Source: Austropuccinia psidii
Lineage: Eukaryota > Basidiomycota > Pucciniomycetes > Pucciniales > Sphaerophragmiaceae
Reading direction: 5' to 3'
Assembly: GCA_023105745.1 (NCBI GenBank)
Contig: JALGQZ010000001.1
Span: 47,677,662 to 47,741,661 of the forward strand
Length of the DNA stretch: 64,000 nt
The notes beneath the pieces were generated by a model. It worked only from the letters and a program-made list of their open reading frames with translations. It did not search any database and had not been told where the DNA came from. Of the stretch, positions 20,610-33,825 are shown in pieces. A program made the translations under genes and the position numbers. The stretch's first letter is position 1. Every line of letters begins with the position of its first letter.

Positions 20610-20850
20610 ATCTAGAGTAGTAGTAGTTTTTTAGTAGTAAAAGCTCAGTAGCTTAGTATTGTTGAAGAGTAGTAGCATTAATGTAGTAAAAGCTCAGTAG
20701 CCTTGCTCAGTGGCTTCTTATTGTTAAAGAAATAGTAGTATAGCCATAGTTAAAGCCCAAGTACCATTTCTAAAAAGCTCAGTATTATTAACAAAAAAGT
20801 AGTAGTGATATAAACTGAGTATTAGAAAATATCAAAAGAATCAAATCCAG
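20610..20850 (+). repeat. Imperfect AAGCTCAGTAG / AGTAGTAG repeats in LTR3 R-U5
   Basis: AAGCTCAGTA occurs near 20640, 20689 and 20776, mixed with AGTAGTAGT and TATTGTTRAAG. It lies downstream of the TATA box, so it is in the transcribed part of the LTR. Confidence 0.55.
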
Positions 20851-21282
20851 TAGTCTTATCATTAGTATTCATACAAAAAAATCATTATAATCAACATAAA
20901 ACCATATAAAAAATATATTATTATCATCCTTATTAAAATAACAGAAAACAAAAAAATATTATCATTAATTTTATTAAAGTCAAGAAAATCTTAGTCTTTA
21001 TTGTATCAGAATTCTAGTTTTGAATCAGAGTTTTGACTGTAGTGTTATTGATAGGTCTGATTTAGAGACTGCTGATAAGTCTTCTCTATCTGTTAAATCC
21101 ACAAATCTTATTTTATTTTGTGATTCTCTGTAGGCTGACTATTCAGTATTATTTAGAGGGGCATCTAATACACCTTAGCACCCATGGGTATTTGACACTT
21201 CTGAAATTCAAAACAGACTTACCAATAATTTCCCCCTCAAGGTACTGCCTTATTTCATCCCACACCAAAAGGAGTTTCCACA

Positions 21283-22908
21283 GCGGGCTCCTGAACACCA
21301 TAATATCCTGCCACTCTTAAGTGTCATGCCCAAATCACCACTTTTGTTCCAAAATTTTCAAATTTAAATCTTCTTTCCTCTTGATTATTATCCTGGCAAT
21401 CCTTCTTGAAATCTTTATTATTTAAGCAATTTCCCCCTTCAAGTAAGTAAAATCTTCCTATTTACTCAGTATCTCCCACCTTGAGTCTTTTACTTCTTGA
21501 AAACAAGTCTTTCCAATGTCCATGGGCTGAATCCCCAATCAAAGGTCACCATTGTGTTCAGCTTGAAAAATGGTGAATAATGGTTATATGCATGTATATT
21601 CTCTACAAGGAGTGGCAAAATTTTCTGAAGACACTTTCTTGTTCCAAATTTCCTTGAAGTGGGGTCTTGTCCCCAGAGTGTTGAAAAAATGTTTCAAATG
21701 GCATTTTGAGGTCACTTGGGTCCATTATGGTTCATCTTGTACCTGCCATACTATGGCAAAAGTTTGTTTTGAAGACTGTTATTTCTGTTTTGGGTCTACA
21801 GTTATGTGGCCTGCGGCCTGTACACCAGGGTCTGTGGGGGAAATTGAGGTCCCCCAGGACCTTTCAGGCCCCACTGAACCCAAATTTGAAGGGGATTCAG
21901 TGTGTCAAATTGGCCCACATAACCTAGTCCTGCAGAGAGTAGTCCAGGACAATGTATGAGGGACCTCTCAAGGATTGAAAGGGAGGTCCTTCATTGCTTA
22001 ATGGGGCCCCATACTGAGGAACTTGAGGCAGCCATAACTGGATTCATGGCCCCAGAACCTTGATAAATTTCAGGAATTGATATGCATATCTGACTATCTT
22101 GACTCTTTTGCTTCCATAATCTAGAATGAGTTTGAAACCTACTTAAATACCTGAATATTCCCCTTCTGGGTGTCCACCAGCTGTCCTTTGTGGTTCTGGC
22201 ATATTTAGTTATTTGAGTTCACCTTGGTCAGTGGCTTCTTCAGGTCATTTTGATCCTTCCCAGCTATATGATGGGTACAAAAAAGTTAAGGTTCTGGATC
22301 CTGGTTGTGGTGAAAGCTTGAACCAGAAAGACAGTGTTTCCAACAATATAAACCCGGGTCTCTCAAGTGCAATCATTGATTTTTTGGGAAGAAGCCATTT
22401 CAACATCAAGGGATGCCACTCTCTAACTTCAGGCAGTATTTCTGGAGCAAGAAGGATGGGCCTTTTGGGAAAGAGTTCCCATTCTCTTAGGTGCCTAAGG
22501 CCATTCCAACTATAAGCTCTGGGGTATTTCTTGTTTGATGTAATTATGATGTCGTGCTTTAGTGACTGGTTGCAGGCAGAGGGATGTGGCAAGGTGGGCC
22601 AATATTGGAGGGTCCATTTGTTCCAGTTCAGAGGGCCCAATGTTCAGGATCAACAAAAAAGGTGTGGTGAAATTAATAAGGGGAATTTCTGATTCAACCA
22701 CAAATCCAAATGCTGAAGGAAGAGAATAATTGGATGGTAAAGAAGTCGGGGTAGTGAATCCTTCAATTGACCATCACTCAAGCACTTCAACTTCTCAAAC
22801 TGCATCCAAGAGGTTCTAAATCCAAGTAATACCTAGTACCCCAAGAAAGTTCCAGCCTGTCCTCCTCCTTCATCAAACCCATCCACTTCCAGGCCTTCCC
22901 TGGATTCA
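21283..22908. other. Unclassified repeat-like region with unrecognised open frames
   Basis: Base composition is more balanced than the surroundings. Open frames of 73-131 codons occur on both strands (21570-21959 and 22213-22515 plus; 22245-22640 minus) and overlap one another. I recognise no domain. The flank after LTR3 begins GCGGGCTCCTGAACACC. It looks like non-coding repeat sequence, not a host gene. Confidence 0.4.
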
Positions 22909-23997
22909 TGTCACAGGGTCTCTTGTTTAAAAAAAGGGCGGCCTGCTACTCAAGAATCAGGAACTCACTTGGAGGGCTCCAAAGGATAAAGAAAAATAAA
23001 ATAAGAATATATTTATTCAAAGGAAAATAAGAGAATTACAAGATATGTCAAAGATAAGAATGAAGCCAAAGGTCATAGGATAATAAGAAAAGCCAAAGGC
23101 CAAAGAGACAACTAAATGAATCTTTAACTCACTGTTTCAACCTTCCAGAAAGAACAAAGAAATTTTTAAAGGATATGACCACCAATATCCACTGAAAGGC
23201 AAAGAAAGAAGTTCAAATGACTGACTTAAGATTATCATTATTTAATTTCAATATTGAAAATAAAATAGGAATAAAAATAAATCCAATATATCAATTAACT
23301 GGGGAAAAAGTCCCCAGGGAAACAAAGATGGCCAGTATATATGAAAAGCTGAAGATTGATCCTGGAGGGCTGATTACCAAGCTGTATTGACTGTTTTGGG
23401 TCAATACAGATCTGGCCATCTTGAGAAATTAGCTGTGTCTTGAATTCCCAAAGTGGAATCTGTATTGGGCCAAATGGGCCAATTTCATACAGGTTGTCCA
23501 AATACCGCCTGTATGGACCAATTGAGTTATCCCAGGAGTTCTGGAGTGCTTTATGCCTTTGAAGCTTATTTGAATGATTAATAACCTCTTGAAATTTCCT
23601 TTGAAGAATCTTTGGCCAGTATTCCCTTGGGGGAATACTGTTGGAATGAAATAACCAACAGCTGAAGGACCAGGAGAGCTTACAGAATGCGGGCCTTAGA
23701 GGCCTTAGGTGGCCTAAATGGCCCAAAACACCCTAATCAAAGCGGGTGGGCTAGGGGCCAAGGCCCCTAGGCCCCTTGAGCCCAAAATCAAGGAAATGAC
23801 CTGGGGTTTGGAGGGTAGACAATTGGCCAAAAGTACCAATTATACAGGATATGGCCCAAGCGTCATGAATGACCAGAGAGTATGGGTGTGGCCCAAAGGC
23901 CATAAAACTTCCATACAATGCCAATTGGCCATAAATTGATGGTGGCTTCAATGCAATAAAACAACAACTTGGAGGGGTCTTTCCCATGGCTGTGATG
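22909..23997 (-). repeat. Repeat D copy 2 (about 1.09 kb, not split)
   Basis: It starts TGTCACAGGGTCTC on plus and ends CCATGGCTGTGATG, where the last two bases differ from the expected CA. The segment ACTCACTTGGAGGGCTCCAA and the following 300 bp match D1 (12975-13304), and 23268 onward matches D1 from 15230. It therefore shows the uninterrupted state at the LTR2 insertion point. The right third is GGCC-rich. Confidence 0.7.
23299..23317. other. Hairpin conserved in repeat D (copy 2)
   Basis: CTGGGG-AAAAAGT-CCCCAG: a six-pair stem at the same place as in the other two D copies. Confidence 0.55.
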
Positions 23998-24694
23998 CAC
24001 CTTTGCTATGTCATACTTTACCATTTCCTTTAATATGAGGTGTCAATTCAACAAAGGAGCCTGTTTGTCCTTCACTGCCTCATAGTTTGTTTAATATGGG
24101 ATATTTATAAAGGTTCTGTACAGAATTATACACATCATATATGTCAGAAGAGAGCCGTTTGGTACCCAAATGAAAATATTTACCTTGTATTGGGGAAAAC
24201 TGCCAAGATGGGGTTCAAAAACCGCATCTTCTCCCAATAAAGGCTATACAGGGGTGTTAAAAACTACAACAAGGTCCTTGAAAGTGAAAAATCTTCACTT
24301 CTCCTACGTAAACAGGTTTAAAGGACCTCTTAGCCCATTTTCAGCAAAAAGGGACCTTTCTCTTCCCAAAAGAGGGACCCCCATCCTTGCCTTACATTCC
24401 TGAAAGTAAGGAAACTGTCAAAAATGGTTATAATTTAGGAAGATAATAAGTTTCTACTATAATCATAGTATCAAATCTCTTAACATATCTAATAAACACA
24501 TAACAAGTCCATCCTGGGCTTTCAGCAGTGCTCGCCACCACTATACTCCATAGTAAAGCCCTTATTACTACTATCAAAAAAACTCTTTTTTACTATGAAC
24601 CACTGTGCAACAGCCATTCTTAATGATTTAAATAGTATTTCATAGATCTATTGTAGACTCAGACTGACAGAAACATTCTGTGAAAAATACCTAT
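23998..24694. other. Unclassified stretch before the tandem array
   Basis: Short open frames (24040-24240, 24170-24403) lack recognisable domains. I see no repeat partner for it elsewhere in the window. Confidence 0.4.
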
Positions 24695-25649
24695 ATGGAT
24701 AAATTCTGACTATTAATTTTGATTTGAAAATCTGAAGTGTAATGCATATCACTGGGAAAAGATATTTTCCATTTATCTTGTAGATAAATTAAACTATCTT
24801 TGGTTCAATTTGAATAGAAAGCTCAGAAATATCATTATTATTAGTTATAAACTGATGAAAATCCTTTTTATGGCTTTTTCACCTCATATTCCAAGTATGT
24901 GGCATAGTATCCTACAGAACCATTTGATGTGGAACTATAGCCTTAAATACTGATTGGCCTTGTCAGTTTTCAAGATATAGTTTTCCAAAGTATCCTAAAT
25001 TGCAGCCAAAAGTGAGCAATAAAAGATGGTTGCAAATTTGATTCACTTTGGATTAAGTGAGCCCAAATTATACAGTCTCAAAGGGTTTTTAATCTTTTTA
25101 AAATAGTGTTTTCTTATGCTTGGGAGAAAATGCCAAAGGTTTGTGAAAAGTGTAAGATACTGGGAAAAGGGTTACACTTTTATGTAGCTGTAATATAGAA
25201 CTTCTACAAAAATACATTATCTGATAGATCTCTCATCAAAACTGTGGAAGTTACTTGTGAGGTGAAAAAAGGGTATTATCTCTTTTAATTTACCAAATAT
25301 TGTTTGTATGGTAATTTCTGAAGCATTGGTTCTACAGCCTTGAAAGTGGTATCATGTGATATTTCTAATTGGGACATTAAATAAAAGACCCAATTTTGTG
25401 ACTCTGTTGTCAAACTATAGTTTTCAGAGGGGGGGTGAATATGGATATTGTTTCTCAAAAAGAGGTTTTAGTGTTATGAAATTGGTTAGTTCTTATTGTT
25501 TGAAAATTGGAATGGTATTTTATGAAAAGGGAATATTTCCTCACTAACATGGTCACATATATAGCTTAATGCTTTTGAGTTCTGTCGTTTGTGTTCATGG
25601 CTTCATTGTACCTTATCATTTTGAGTAAAGCTTTAAAAGTAAGTGTTTC

Positions 25650-27720
25650 CAATTTTTCTCGGGTATCCTGTTTGGAGTACTTTTGAGTTTCATTCTTAAA
25701 CTGTAGCTTTGAGTCACTGGCTGGTACTGACACTTAATTCAACAAGTTCTTGTTAAATGTTAAGTTTCTGGTAATTCCAGAATTCAGGTCTGAAGGTATC
25801 ACGATTTCATCACCCATATGACTATTTTCAAAGCCTAGAAGTATCCCTCCTGGCCTTGAGGAGATAGCTTTTAGTCCTGTTGTCTTTTGAAACTGAGGAT
25901 CATATTCTGGAATACAACTTTCTGAAGTCTTATTTTCTTGCAAGGGGTTTCTTATAAAGGCGATGAAGTGATTTTTTTCCTCTGAAGGGAGTGGGTGAAA
26001 GGTTGAAAAGAAAAATGGGGGTTTTGACTGCCACTTCCCAATATTGATTGTGTAGGTTAGTCTTATTCATAGAGCAACAGGCCTTTTCCAGAAAACTGTG
26101 GCTTTCCCTTTCAGAATATCCGGTGTGCTCTGGGTCTCTGGTAATGAGATGATGTGAACAAATCCACACTCATGTAAATTTTAGACATGAAAACTGGTCA
26201 AATCCCTCATAATTTCCTTATAGGAACCTGATAAGCTTTCAAAAAGTGGCTTTATTAAAAATATTGAGCAGGAATCGGGAGCTAGAGATATCTTCTGGTG
26301 TTATGTGTCCCACTAAATCCATGTGATTGGTGTCCATGGGGCAGCTAAGGTATCAAAAAGGATGGATAAAAGGAAGTTAGTGAGATTTGTTAGTATCCCA
26401 GATCAAGGTAGGGTGTTCTTGATCTGGTAAGCCAATCTTTCTCAATGAAGCGGATCTGGGATTTTCTATTGAGAATTTCAAAGATTTCCATGAAGAGAAG
26501 TATAGCTATCGGAATTTCATCACTTATGTACATAAAACTGATTTGAATTTCTCCTTTGAGAAGTACCTCTTCTTTTGAGCTAAGGGAGGAGGTATCTTTC
26601 TTTTGAATGGTCAGGTGGCCATTGAAAAATTGAAGAATACTGATCAAATTAAACTTCATATTAGGTACATATAGACAGTTTTTAATGTTCAGTACCACAT
26701 AATAGAACTTCAGCTGCATGTTAAATATTTCAAGAGGTAGTAGATGACTCTGTGAGGCACCTGTGGTAACTTTGGCTTCTATTTCTTCAAAATTTCTGTA
26801 AGACAATTTAGGACAGTTGAACATATGGTTAGGAGCACCAAATTTAACAACCACCTGGCTGCACATAGGATCCTGTGAGCCTCATATTGTTGCGAGAATC
26901 TGAGATAAGGAACGCTGATATTTTGAATTTTTTTGGTTCTTTTCTTGGAAGAATAGCCTAGGGTGGAGAATTTGTGAGCAGAACTACTCCTTTTCGTGTG
27001 CGGTCCATCTTTTGCTGTGTTTACCCTGGCTACAAAGAAAGGGATCCTGTGTGGTTCATCATAATCAGTAAAAATTTCAGAGGATCCTGTCTCCTTGTAT
27101 TTCAAGTGCAGCTATGATGAAGTCTGTGACTGGCAAAGTCCTGAATTCAGGATAGAATTCCCAGATTTTTTTCAATGATATCTTCATTGAAGATGAGACT
27201 TTTGAAAAATTGACTCAACGGAGGGTTACCTCCCAGCTTACTAATCAAGAAGTAAGAAAGGAGCTCATTGAGAACCACAAAGCTTACTGAATTAAACCCG
27301 ATCATACGTTTTCAAACGGTTGTCTATATAACTTTTCAGATTTATGTTCAAACAAATCTCTTCCAGTCCAGCTATACTCTTTCTCTCTTGATGGCGCTTT
27401 TGGTTGCGCATTGCTCACAAATTTTTCACTGGAGTAGGTGTGAATTCTTGATATTTTCAGAGTTTATTATTATTTAAATACTATTTAAATTATTCTGGTG
27501 AGGATGCCGTTGATGGCTTTAAGACTAGACTTTGTCCATTTTTATGATCCGCTAGTGCACCCATTGTTGGTGCGAGCCTTCTCACATACATCAACTAAGT
27601 CTCTGGATTGTAAGTTGATTTTGATGCTCCTTTTCCAGTGGCTATAGTTGGTTGCATAAAGGATTTGTATTGTGGATGTAATTTTGTGTTCATGGTCTTT
27701 ATAATCATTTTTGGAATCTC
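25650..27720 (-). pseudogene. Ty1/Copia relic, array unit 1 (gag, protease, integrase pieces)
   Basis: Minus-strand order is Gag, protease, integrase. Gag: TNYSHWKRSIKINLQSRDL (27660-27600), the N-terminal signature of copia Gag, with a stop before KWTKSSLKAING; a later Gag piece reads NELLSYFLISKLGG. Protease and pre-integrase (26866-26390): FGAPNHMFNCPKL, where the active-site Asp-Ser-Gly is lost (Lys-Phe-Gly), then NIKNCLYVPNMKFNLISI. Integrase (26169-25930): FLEKACCSMNKTNLHNQYW and NLSPTPFRGKKS; its C-terminal part (25943-25734): GGILLGFENS. No RT is recognised. Unlike the later units, this one has no LTR at either insertion site (25841-25845 and about 26203-26208). Confidence 0.85.
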
Positions 27721-29585
27721 TTTATTTTTACTAATTTGAGTGTTTTTGAAGTTTTCAAGTGTATCAACACTGTAAATCTGATAGGTTGTGAGTAAGAAAA
27801 TAGATTACAAAAAAATATATTCCTACAATTATTATAGCGTAGGAGGACAAAATATGAGAAGTATTATTTTTATAGAGGGTGAGTTCTATACAGTAGCTTC
27901 TCAATTTGATGCCTGACTTCTTTGACCAAAGAGGTAACATATTGATTTTAGGATTATATTTATTTTGGCTAATATCACTTGTAGTTGTTTTGTTATTGTT
28001 CTATGATAACAAAGGATTGTAGTTTACTATGGATCAATGAGCTTGGTCTGTAAGGAGGGATCAGAATCAGTTTCTGATACATGCCTTGCTTCCTATTCCA
28101 GTTTTTGTTTCTTTGGTCTAGGATGGAACTAAAATCATTAGACACATACAATGTATTTTCAATCCACTCAGTAATTTACGCATCAATGCCGCCCTATTGA
28201 TACCTCAATCTCACACATTTAGCTGGTATTGATATGTATAATAAAGGATGGAGAATTATTTGGGCTATTTGTCTCTCAAGTTTTGGAAATTCTACAAAAT
28301 TATTCTCTTGATTCATTTATTTTTTGTAAATTCTATTCTTGAGAAAGGAAATTGCAATGATCCTAGATAATTATAACTGTTAGGTGAACAAATACTCTCG
28401 AAAAATATTAATAATCAAATTTACCTTAAATAATAGTTTGATATTTTCATTTTATTTATTAAAAAGGTTTTTCTTTTCATTGTAAACCATTTTACAAGTT
28501 TTCTCCAGCTAAAATCTATTATGAAAATTGATTAAAGGTTTTTACATGAACAAAAAGGTAAAGCTCTTTGTTGAAAATTTGCCTTCATAAAAAAGATTGT
28601 TTTTTCAGAATATTTCAAACCACTCCTTATGAATACTTAATAGAAGTTTTAGAGAAGAGTTCAGAAAATTTGAACCTATAAAGTATTATCTCCACATTAC
28701 ACAGACTTGTAAAGATTCATTTCCAAGATAACATTGATTATTATCTTAATCTTCCTAAACTTCCAAAAAAAAATGAATACCAGATTACTCTAATTTTTTT
28801 CTATTATGGTTCAAATTTATTTATAACTATTTTTATGTTGAGCTCAATTACTTTGGAATTTTCAGGGAATTAACACAAGTCCAACATTTGAAAAATCTTT
28901 ATGGATAGAATCAAAGTTTTTTAGATCAAACATTTGAATATCTATCCAAGAAAATTCTAAATAACTTACTAATTCAAGATTCATGAAGATCTTATTCATA
29001 AATAAAACTAATAAATTAGACAAAGCCTTCCATTTTACATCTTATTCTTGAGTTGCGTTAGAATGAATAATTTATTCACATTTCGTGTTTTTTCGAATCA
29101 TTATAGGGAGAGATTGAATCTTGTCTTATCCTGACAAGAATATGCAAGATTTTCAGTTAGTGTTTTCACCAATTATTGCTCTTTTGATGCTTTTTTCATG
29201 AGACAGGATTTTTTGAGCAAAAATAATTAAATATGCTTTATAGTGAAGCTCAATTAGTCTGATATGAATACGCCTAGTTCCGGAAGGTGTTAAAGCAATC
29301 AATAAACCTGGCTTCACTTCCAAAGTTTTAGCTATTTGATTTTATCTAGAAATATTAAGCTTGCTGCACATTACTGCTAGGATATATATTCCTGTTATCT
29401 TTTAAACAAATTGAATCGTTGTTGAGTTATGACGTTAAGTAAAACCTATATAAGGTCTAAATAATAGAAGACAATTCAGAAGTGTGAGTTGATTCAGTAA
29501 TTGTTTGGTATGTTTTTCAAGATGATAGGAATAGTTATCACAATTCTTTGGGTATATGTATGAAATCCTGGAAAGATTTATAAGC
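27721..29585. other. Non-coding part of array unit 1, first half
   Basis: A+T-rich, without credible coding frames. The block around 28140-28440 (TTAGACACATAC, CACACATTTAGCTGG, GAAAGGAAATTGCAATGATC) is a diverged copy of the block that follows the tRNA-like gene at 29820-30100, so the unit has an internal duplicate. Confidence 0.6.
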
Positions 29586-29685
29586 ACCGGGTTAGTTTAA
29601 TTAACGGTAGAACAACCGCCTTTGAAGTTTGAAAAATGTGTCCAAGCTGAAAGCAGATGATGGGGGTTCGACTCCTTCACCCGGT
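29586..29685 (+). tRNA. tRNA-like gene copy 1 (Gln TTG-like, possible intron), A box broken
   Basis: Ends ACCGGGT and ACCCGGT form a seven-pair acceptor stem. A T loop TTCGACT and B box GGTTCGACTCC are intact. A four-base insertion (AATT) after TAGTTTA disrupts the D loop and A box. The anticodon loop CTTTGAA would give TTG (Gln). About 26 nt after it could be an intron; the anticodon stem pairs poorly without it. A T4 run at 29693-29696 could terminate Pol III. Probably a damaged copy. Confidence 0.5.
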
Positions 29686-31920
29686 TGAATTGTTTTGGCT
29701 GGGCCCAAATTTTATGGTTTTTCCAGCTTCACGAGGTCGCTATAAACTATTTCTTCAAGAATTTGGATGCATAACCTTAAGGTTTCAATTGAATGGTTCC
29801 CAGATCATACATCTCCTTAATTAGACACTTTCTATTTACTTGAAATTCACTGAGTTGTTTAGATGAGGATACTTGCCCAATAATTTCGTCAATTTCGAAC
29901 ATGTAGCTAGCATTTAAATGTATAATAAAACATGAAGAATTATTGAACCTTTCTTCCCTTTGATCTGTGGAATTTCTACAAAATTTTATCTCCTTTTTAT
30001 TCTTCTCTGAAAATTCTCTTTCTGAGAAAGGAAATTGCAATGATCCTTGATAATCAGAACTCTTCAGTATATCGGTGATATCTAAAATAATAATCAAATC
30101 AACGCTGAAGAATCATTCTAGACTTCGATTCTATTTATTCCAAAGTCTTTCTTTTCAGTTAATACCATTTAAAAGGTTCTTGCTAGCTAGAATGTATTAG
30201 CAAAGTAGATTGAAGCTTCTTACAAGGACAAAAAGGTAAATGGATCTGTTGGATCTTGATAGAAAAAACTCTTAATAGTTTGTCCTTTTTTTCTGAAGGG
30301 GTTTAGAATCAAATATGATTTAATAAAAAGGATTTTCTGTAAAGGTTTGTCAAACTACTCCCTTCGAATACATAAGAGGAACTACAGGGAAGAGCTCAAT
30401 AATTCACAACTGTAAAAAATTATCTCTACGTAACTCATACTTGGAATGATTACTTCAAAAGATTACATTGATTCTGATCTTTATCTTCCTGGGTTTACCA
30501 AAAACAAACCTGAATACAAGCTTACTTGGATTTATGTCTATTCACATTCAGATTTATTTATGAGAAATAGTATTTTTAAATGAGTTATTTGGCCATCTTC
30601 AAGAAATGACCACAAATTTCCCCTTCAAAAAAGTATCTATTATAGATAGAATTAATAATCTTCCGATTAGCCATTTCAAGTAATTATTAAATACTATTAT
30701 TAATTATTTTAGCAATTCAAAACTCATGAAATTTGTATTAAACAGGGAGGGAAATTAATTTCAAAAAGCCTTTCTCTTTACATTCTGACCATTTACTTGA
30801 ATGTGAAAATCTGAAGTGTAATGAATATTACTCGAAAAATATATTTTCCATTTATCTTGTAGACAAATTAAACTAATTTTGGTTAAATTTTGATAAAAAG
30901 TTCATAAAAATAATTATTATTAGTTATCAACTTATAGAAAGGCTTTTTATGGGTTTTTCACCTCTTAATCCAACTATTTGGCATAATATGCCACAGAGCC
31001 ATTTGATGTGAAGCTATAGCCTTAAATACTGATTGGCCTTGTCATTTTTCAAGATATAGGGTTCCAAAGTATCCAAAACTGGAGCCAATAGTGAGCAATC
31101 AAAGCTGGTTACACATTTGGCTCACTTTGCATTAAGGATGCCCAAATTATACAGTCTCAAAGGTTTTTGACATTTTTTTAAAATATTGTTTTTCTTATGT
31201 TTGGGATAAATGCCAAAGTTTTGTGAGAAATGTAATATACAGGAACAAGGGTTACACTTTTATGTAGCCCCAATCTAGAACTTCTACAAAAATGCATTAT
31301 CTGATAGATATTTTATCAAAACTGTGGAAGTTAGGTGTGAGATGAAAAAAGGGTATTATGTCTTTGAATTCCACAAATATTGTTTGTATGATAATTTCTG
31401 ACCCATTGGTTCTACAGCCTTGAAGGTGGTATCATGTGATATTTCTCATTGGGAGATTAAACAAAAGACCACATTTGGTGGGTCTTTTGTCCAACTATAG
31501 TTTTTATATTGGAGGTGAATATTGAGATTGTTGCTTAAAAACATTTGTTAGCCTTAATAAATTGGGCAATTCTTATTGTTTGATAATAAGAATGGTTTAT
31601 TATGAAAGGGGAATATTTCATCATCAACACTGTCACATATGTAGCTTACTGCTTTTGAGTTTTGTCTTTTGTGTTGATGGCCTCATTGTACCTTTATTAT
31701 TTTTAGTAAAGCTGGAAAAGTAAGTGTTTGTAATTTTTCTTGGGCACCCTGTTTGTAGTACTTTTGAATTTCATTATTGAGCTCTATCCTGGAGTCACTT
31801 GCTGATACTTACACTGAATTGAAAAACTTCTTTTTAAATGTCAATTTTATGGTAAGTCCAGCCCCCAAGTCTGAAATTGTCACAATTGCATGAGCCATAT
31901 TTCTACTTTCAAAGCCTAGA
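29686..31920. other. Non-coding second half of unit 1 and start of unit 2
   Basis: No credible protein frame up to 31730. From about 30770 the sequence repeats 24695 onward, which marks the unit boundary. At 31730-31920 the minus strand carries the copia integrase tail (LGFESRNMAHAIV), cut off by LTR1 at 31921. The frame 31994-31809 is a fusion of LTR and copia sequence and is not a gene. Confidence 0.6.
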
Positions 31921-33825
31921 TGTGAGCCTTGAGGTATATTTGACATACCCAAATAGGCAACAATTCTCTTAAAAATAAATTCTGAATTATGCATAACTCA
32001 TATATCATGCATATATCCAAAATTCATCATTTGTGATTTCAGAAAAGATGAATAACCTTTTATTGAGTAAGTAAATCCATGATTTTAAGTCCAGATTTGG
32101 ATTCTAAACAAAAATTCATGTAGGGTAGCTCCATAGAGGGAATAAGCTCAAATTCACTCTTTGAGTTGTTAATATGCAAAATACTTCAATACCACATTAA
32201 AGATCCGTGAATATTTTTGTTTTTCTCCATTTCATGCCAAAATAATGGGAATGTGAGAAATCCCATGTTACATATACACTAAGAATAGTGTTATACATGT
32301 TTTGGGCACTTAATATCATGGTATTCATACATGCACTTTTGGTACACCCATAGTGGATATCTCACTTGAACCTTAAATTTCTACTTTGATGTGAAAAATT
32401 AGCAAGGGGGACAAAAGGTATCAAAGAGAGCCAGGGTACCCAATTTCTGAGGCCTCTGAGACATCGAAAGCTCCAAAGCTAGGATCCATGGCTGATCCTT
32501 TCCTATTTGGTAAACTTAAACCTTTTGGGAACTTGGTTACCATGTTCCAACTAAAGTAAATCATAAGAAAATAGCAAATAACCTGCTATTTTGACTTGCC
32601 AAGGAGATAAAAAGCTACTTAGACTCCTGTAACCATGTCAATTCTTCATGAATTTCCATAGGTAAACCCCAAAAGCGTAATTAAAAAACTTTTTGGACTA
32701 GTATCCATTGTTTTACCTCATAGCAACCAGTCATAGACTGATATTTGCAATTCTACATAGAAATGAGGTAAAACTTCAACAATTCATTCAAAATACAATT
32801 CTTAATAATTCTTTCTGAAACTTTAAGGACCGATTCAGAACTTTAAGATTAATATAAAAAGCAAAAATAATTATACTTTTATATGTAAAATTAAAAGTTT
32901 TACTTACAGTCCATTTTTGGGGATTCCATGTGAAACACAGAATCTTTTAAAATTTACAGAAAATACATTCTGTGATGAAATTTCCAATAACATTGATAAC
33001 TTTGAGAAATCAATGATTATTATGGAATAAAAGAAGATTTACAGATGTTACTCCTTTTATTCTTAACCATAAATGGGTTGGTAGGCATGTAGAAACCTCA
33101 ATTAAGTAATTATGACAATCTTACGTGACAACAGATGATGCAATCAATAATACAGAAAGATTTATTGTTTTCTCACTCACTGGTCTTTCAGTTTGCTGCA
33201 TTGCATGCCTCTGTGAGCTCTCTTAGACTTAAAACAGCCCTTTTCTTGCTGTTTTTTCCAAAGATCATCACATTCTTCATTTATATCATTGTTACCAACA
33301 AGTAAGTATTACTTAAAACTTTTCTTAAATGTTTTATTCTTTCAGAATAAATCAGAAAGACGTGAATTCGTAGAATCCAACTATATATAGTTGTAATATT
33401 GCTATAAAATCATTTTGATCTATTAATTCCACAATTCTCCGTCAAATCTCTCTACTCTTTTATTTAATAAGTTCTTTGGAGTATTAGTGAGTGATTTATC
33501 TTTAATTCTCAATTTTTTCTCTAAAATTAGTTTTCTTCAAGAGTTGTGTTTATAATTATTCTTGCGAAAGATAATTATATATTGAAATAATCTTATTATT
33601 TTGATAAAAGAAGTTTTTATTACTAAATGCTTCTTGTAATTGATTCTTGTAAACAATTACTTCTCATTGTTATAACCACTAGTAGTGTATAAGACGTGAA
33701 AAAAATAGTTCTTTAATTATTTAATTGTGGTTTTAATAATTCTTTATTATTATCTTTCATAAGAACAGTCATAGTACTGTTGATTAATAGTAATATTATC
33801 AAAGATTTGATAGACACATCTTGCA
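31921..33825 (+). repeat. LTR1 copy c, hybrid solo LTR
   Basis: It starts TGTGAGCCTTGAGG and ends ACACATCTTGCA: 1905 bp. The left flank is CTAGA (31916-31920) and the right flank GCTAT (33826-33830), so its two target copies do not match each other. CTAGA matches the left LTR at 47400 and GCTAT the right LTR at 49714-52335. The copia sequence between those two sites is missing here. This fits recombination between two solo LTRs. Confidence 0.88.

Larger units (their letters stand above)
19536..21282 (+). repeat. LTR3 copy a (3' LTR of family 3)
   Basis: It starts TGTGGTATTCCATACCA and ends AAAGGAGTTTCCACA: about 1747 bp. A second copy lies reversed at 50135-52203, with matching ends and a shared block near 21140-21260 (TTTAGAGGGGCATCTAATAC and CCCCCTCAAGGTACTGCC). 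It includes a minisatellite (19592-20095), a TATA box and a repeat-rich transcribed part. Confidence 0.85.
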
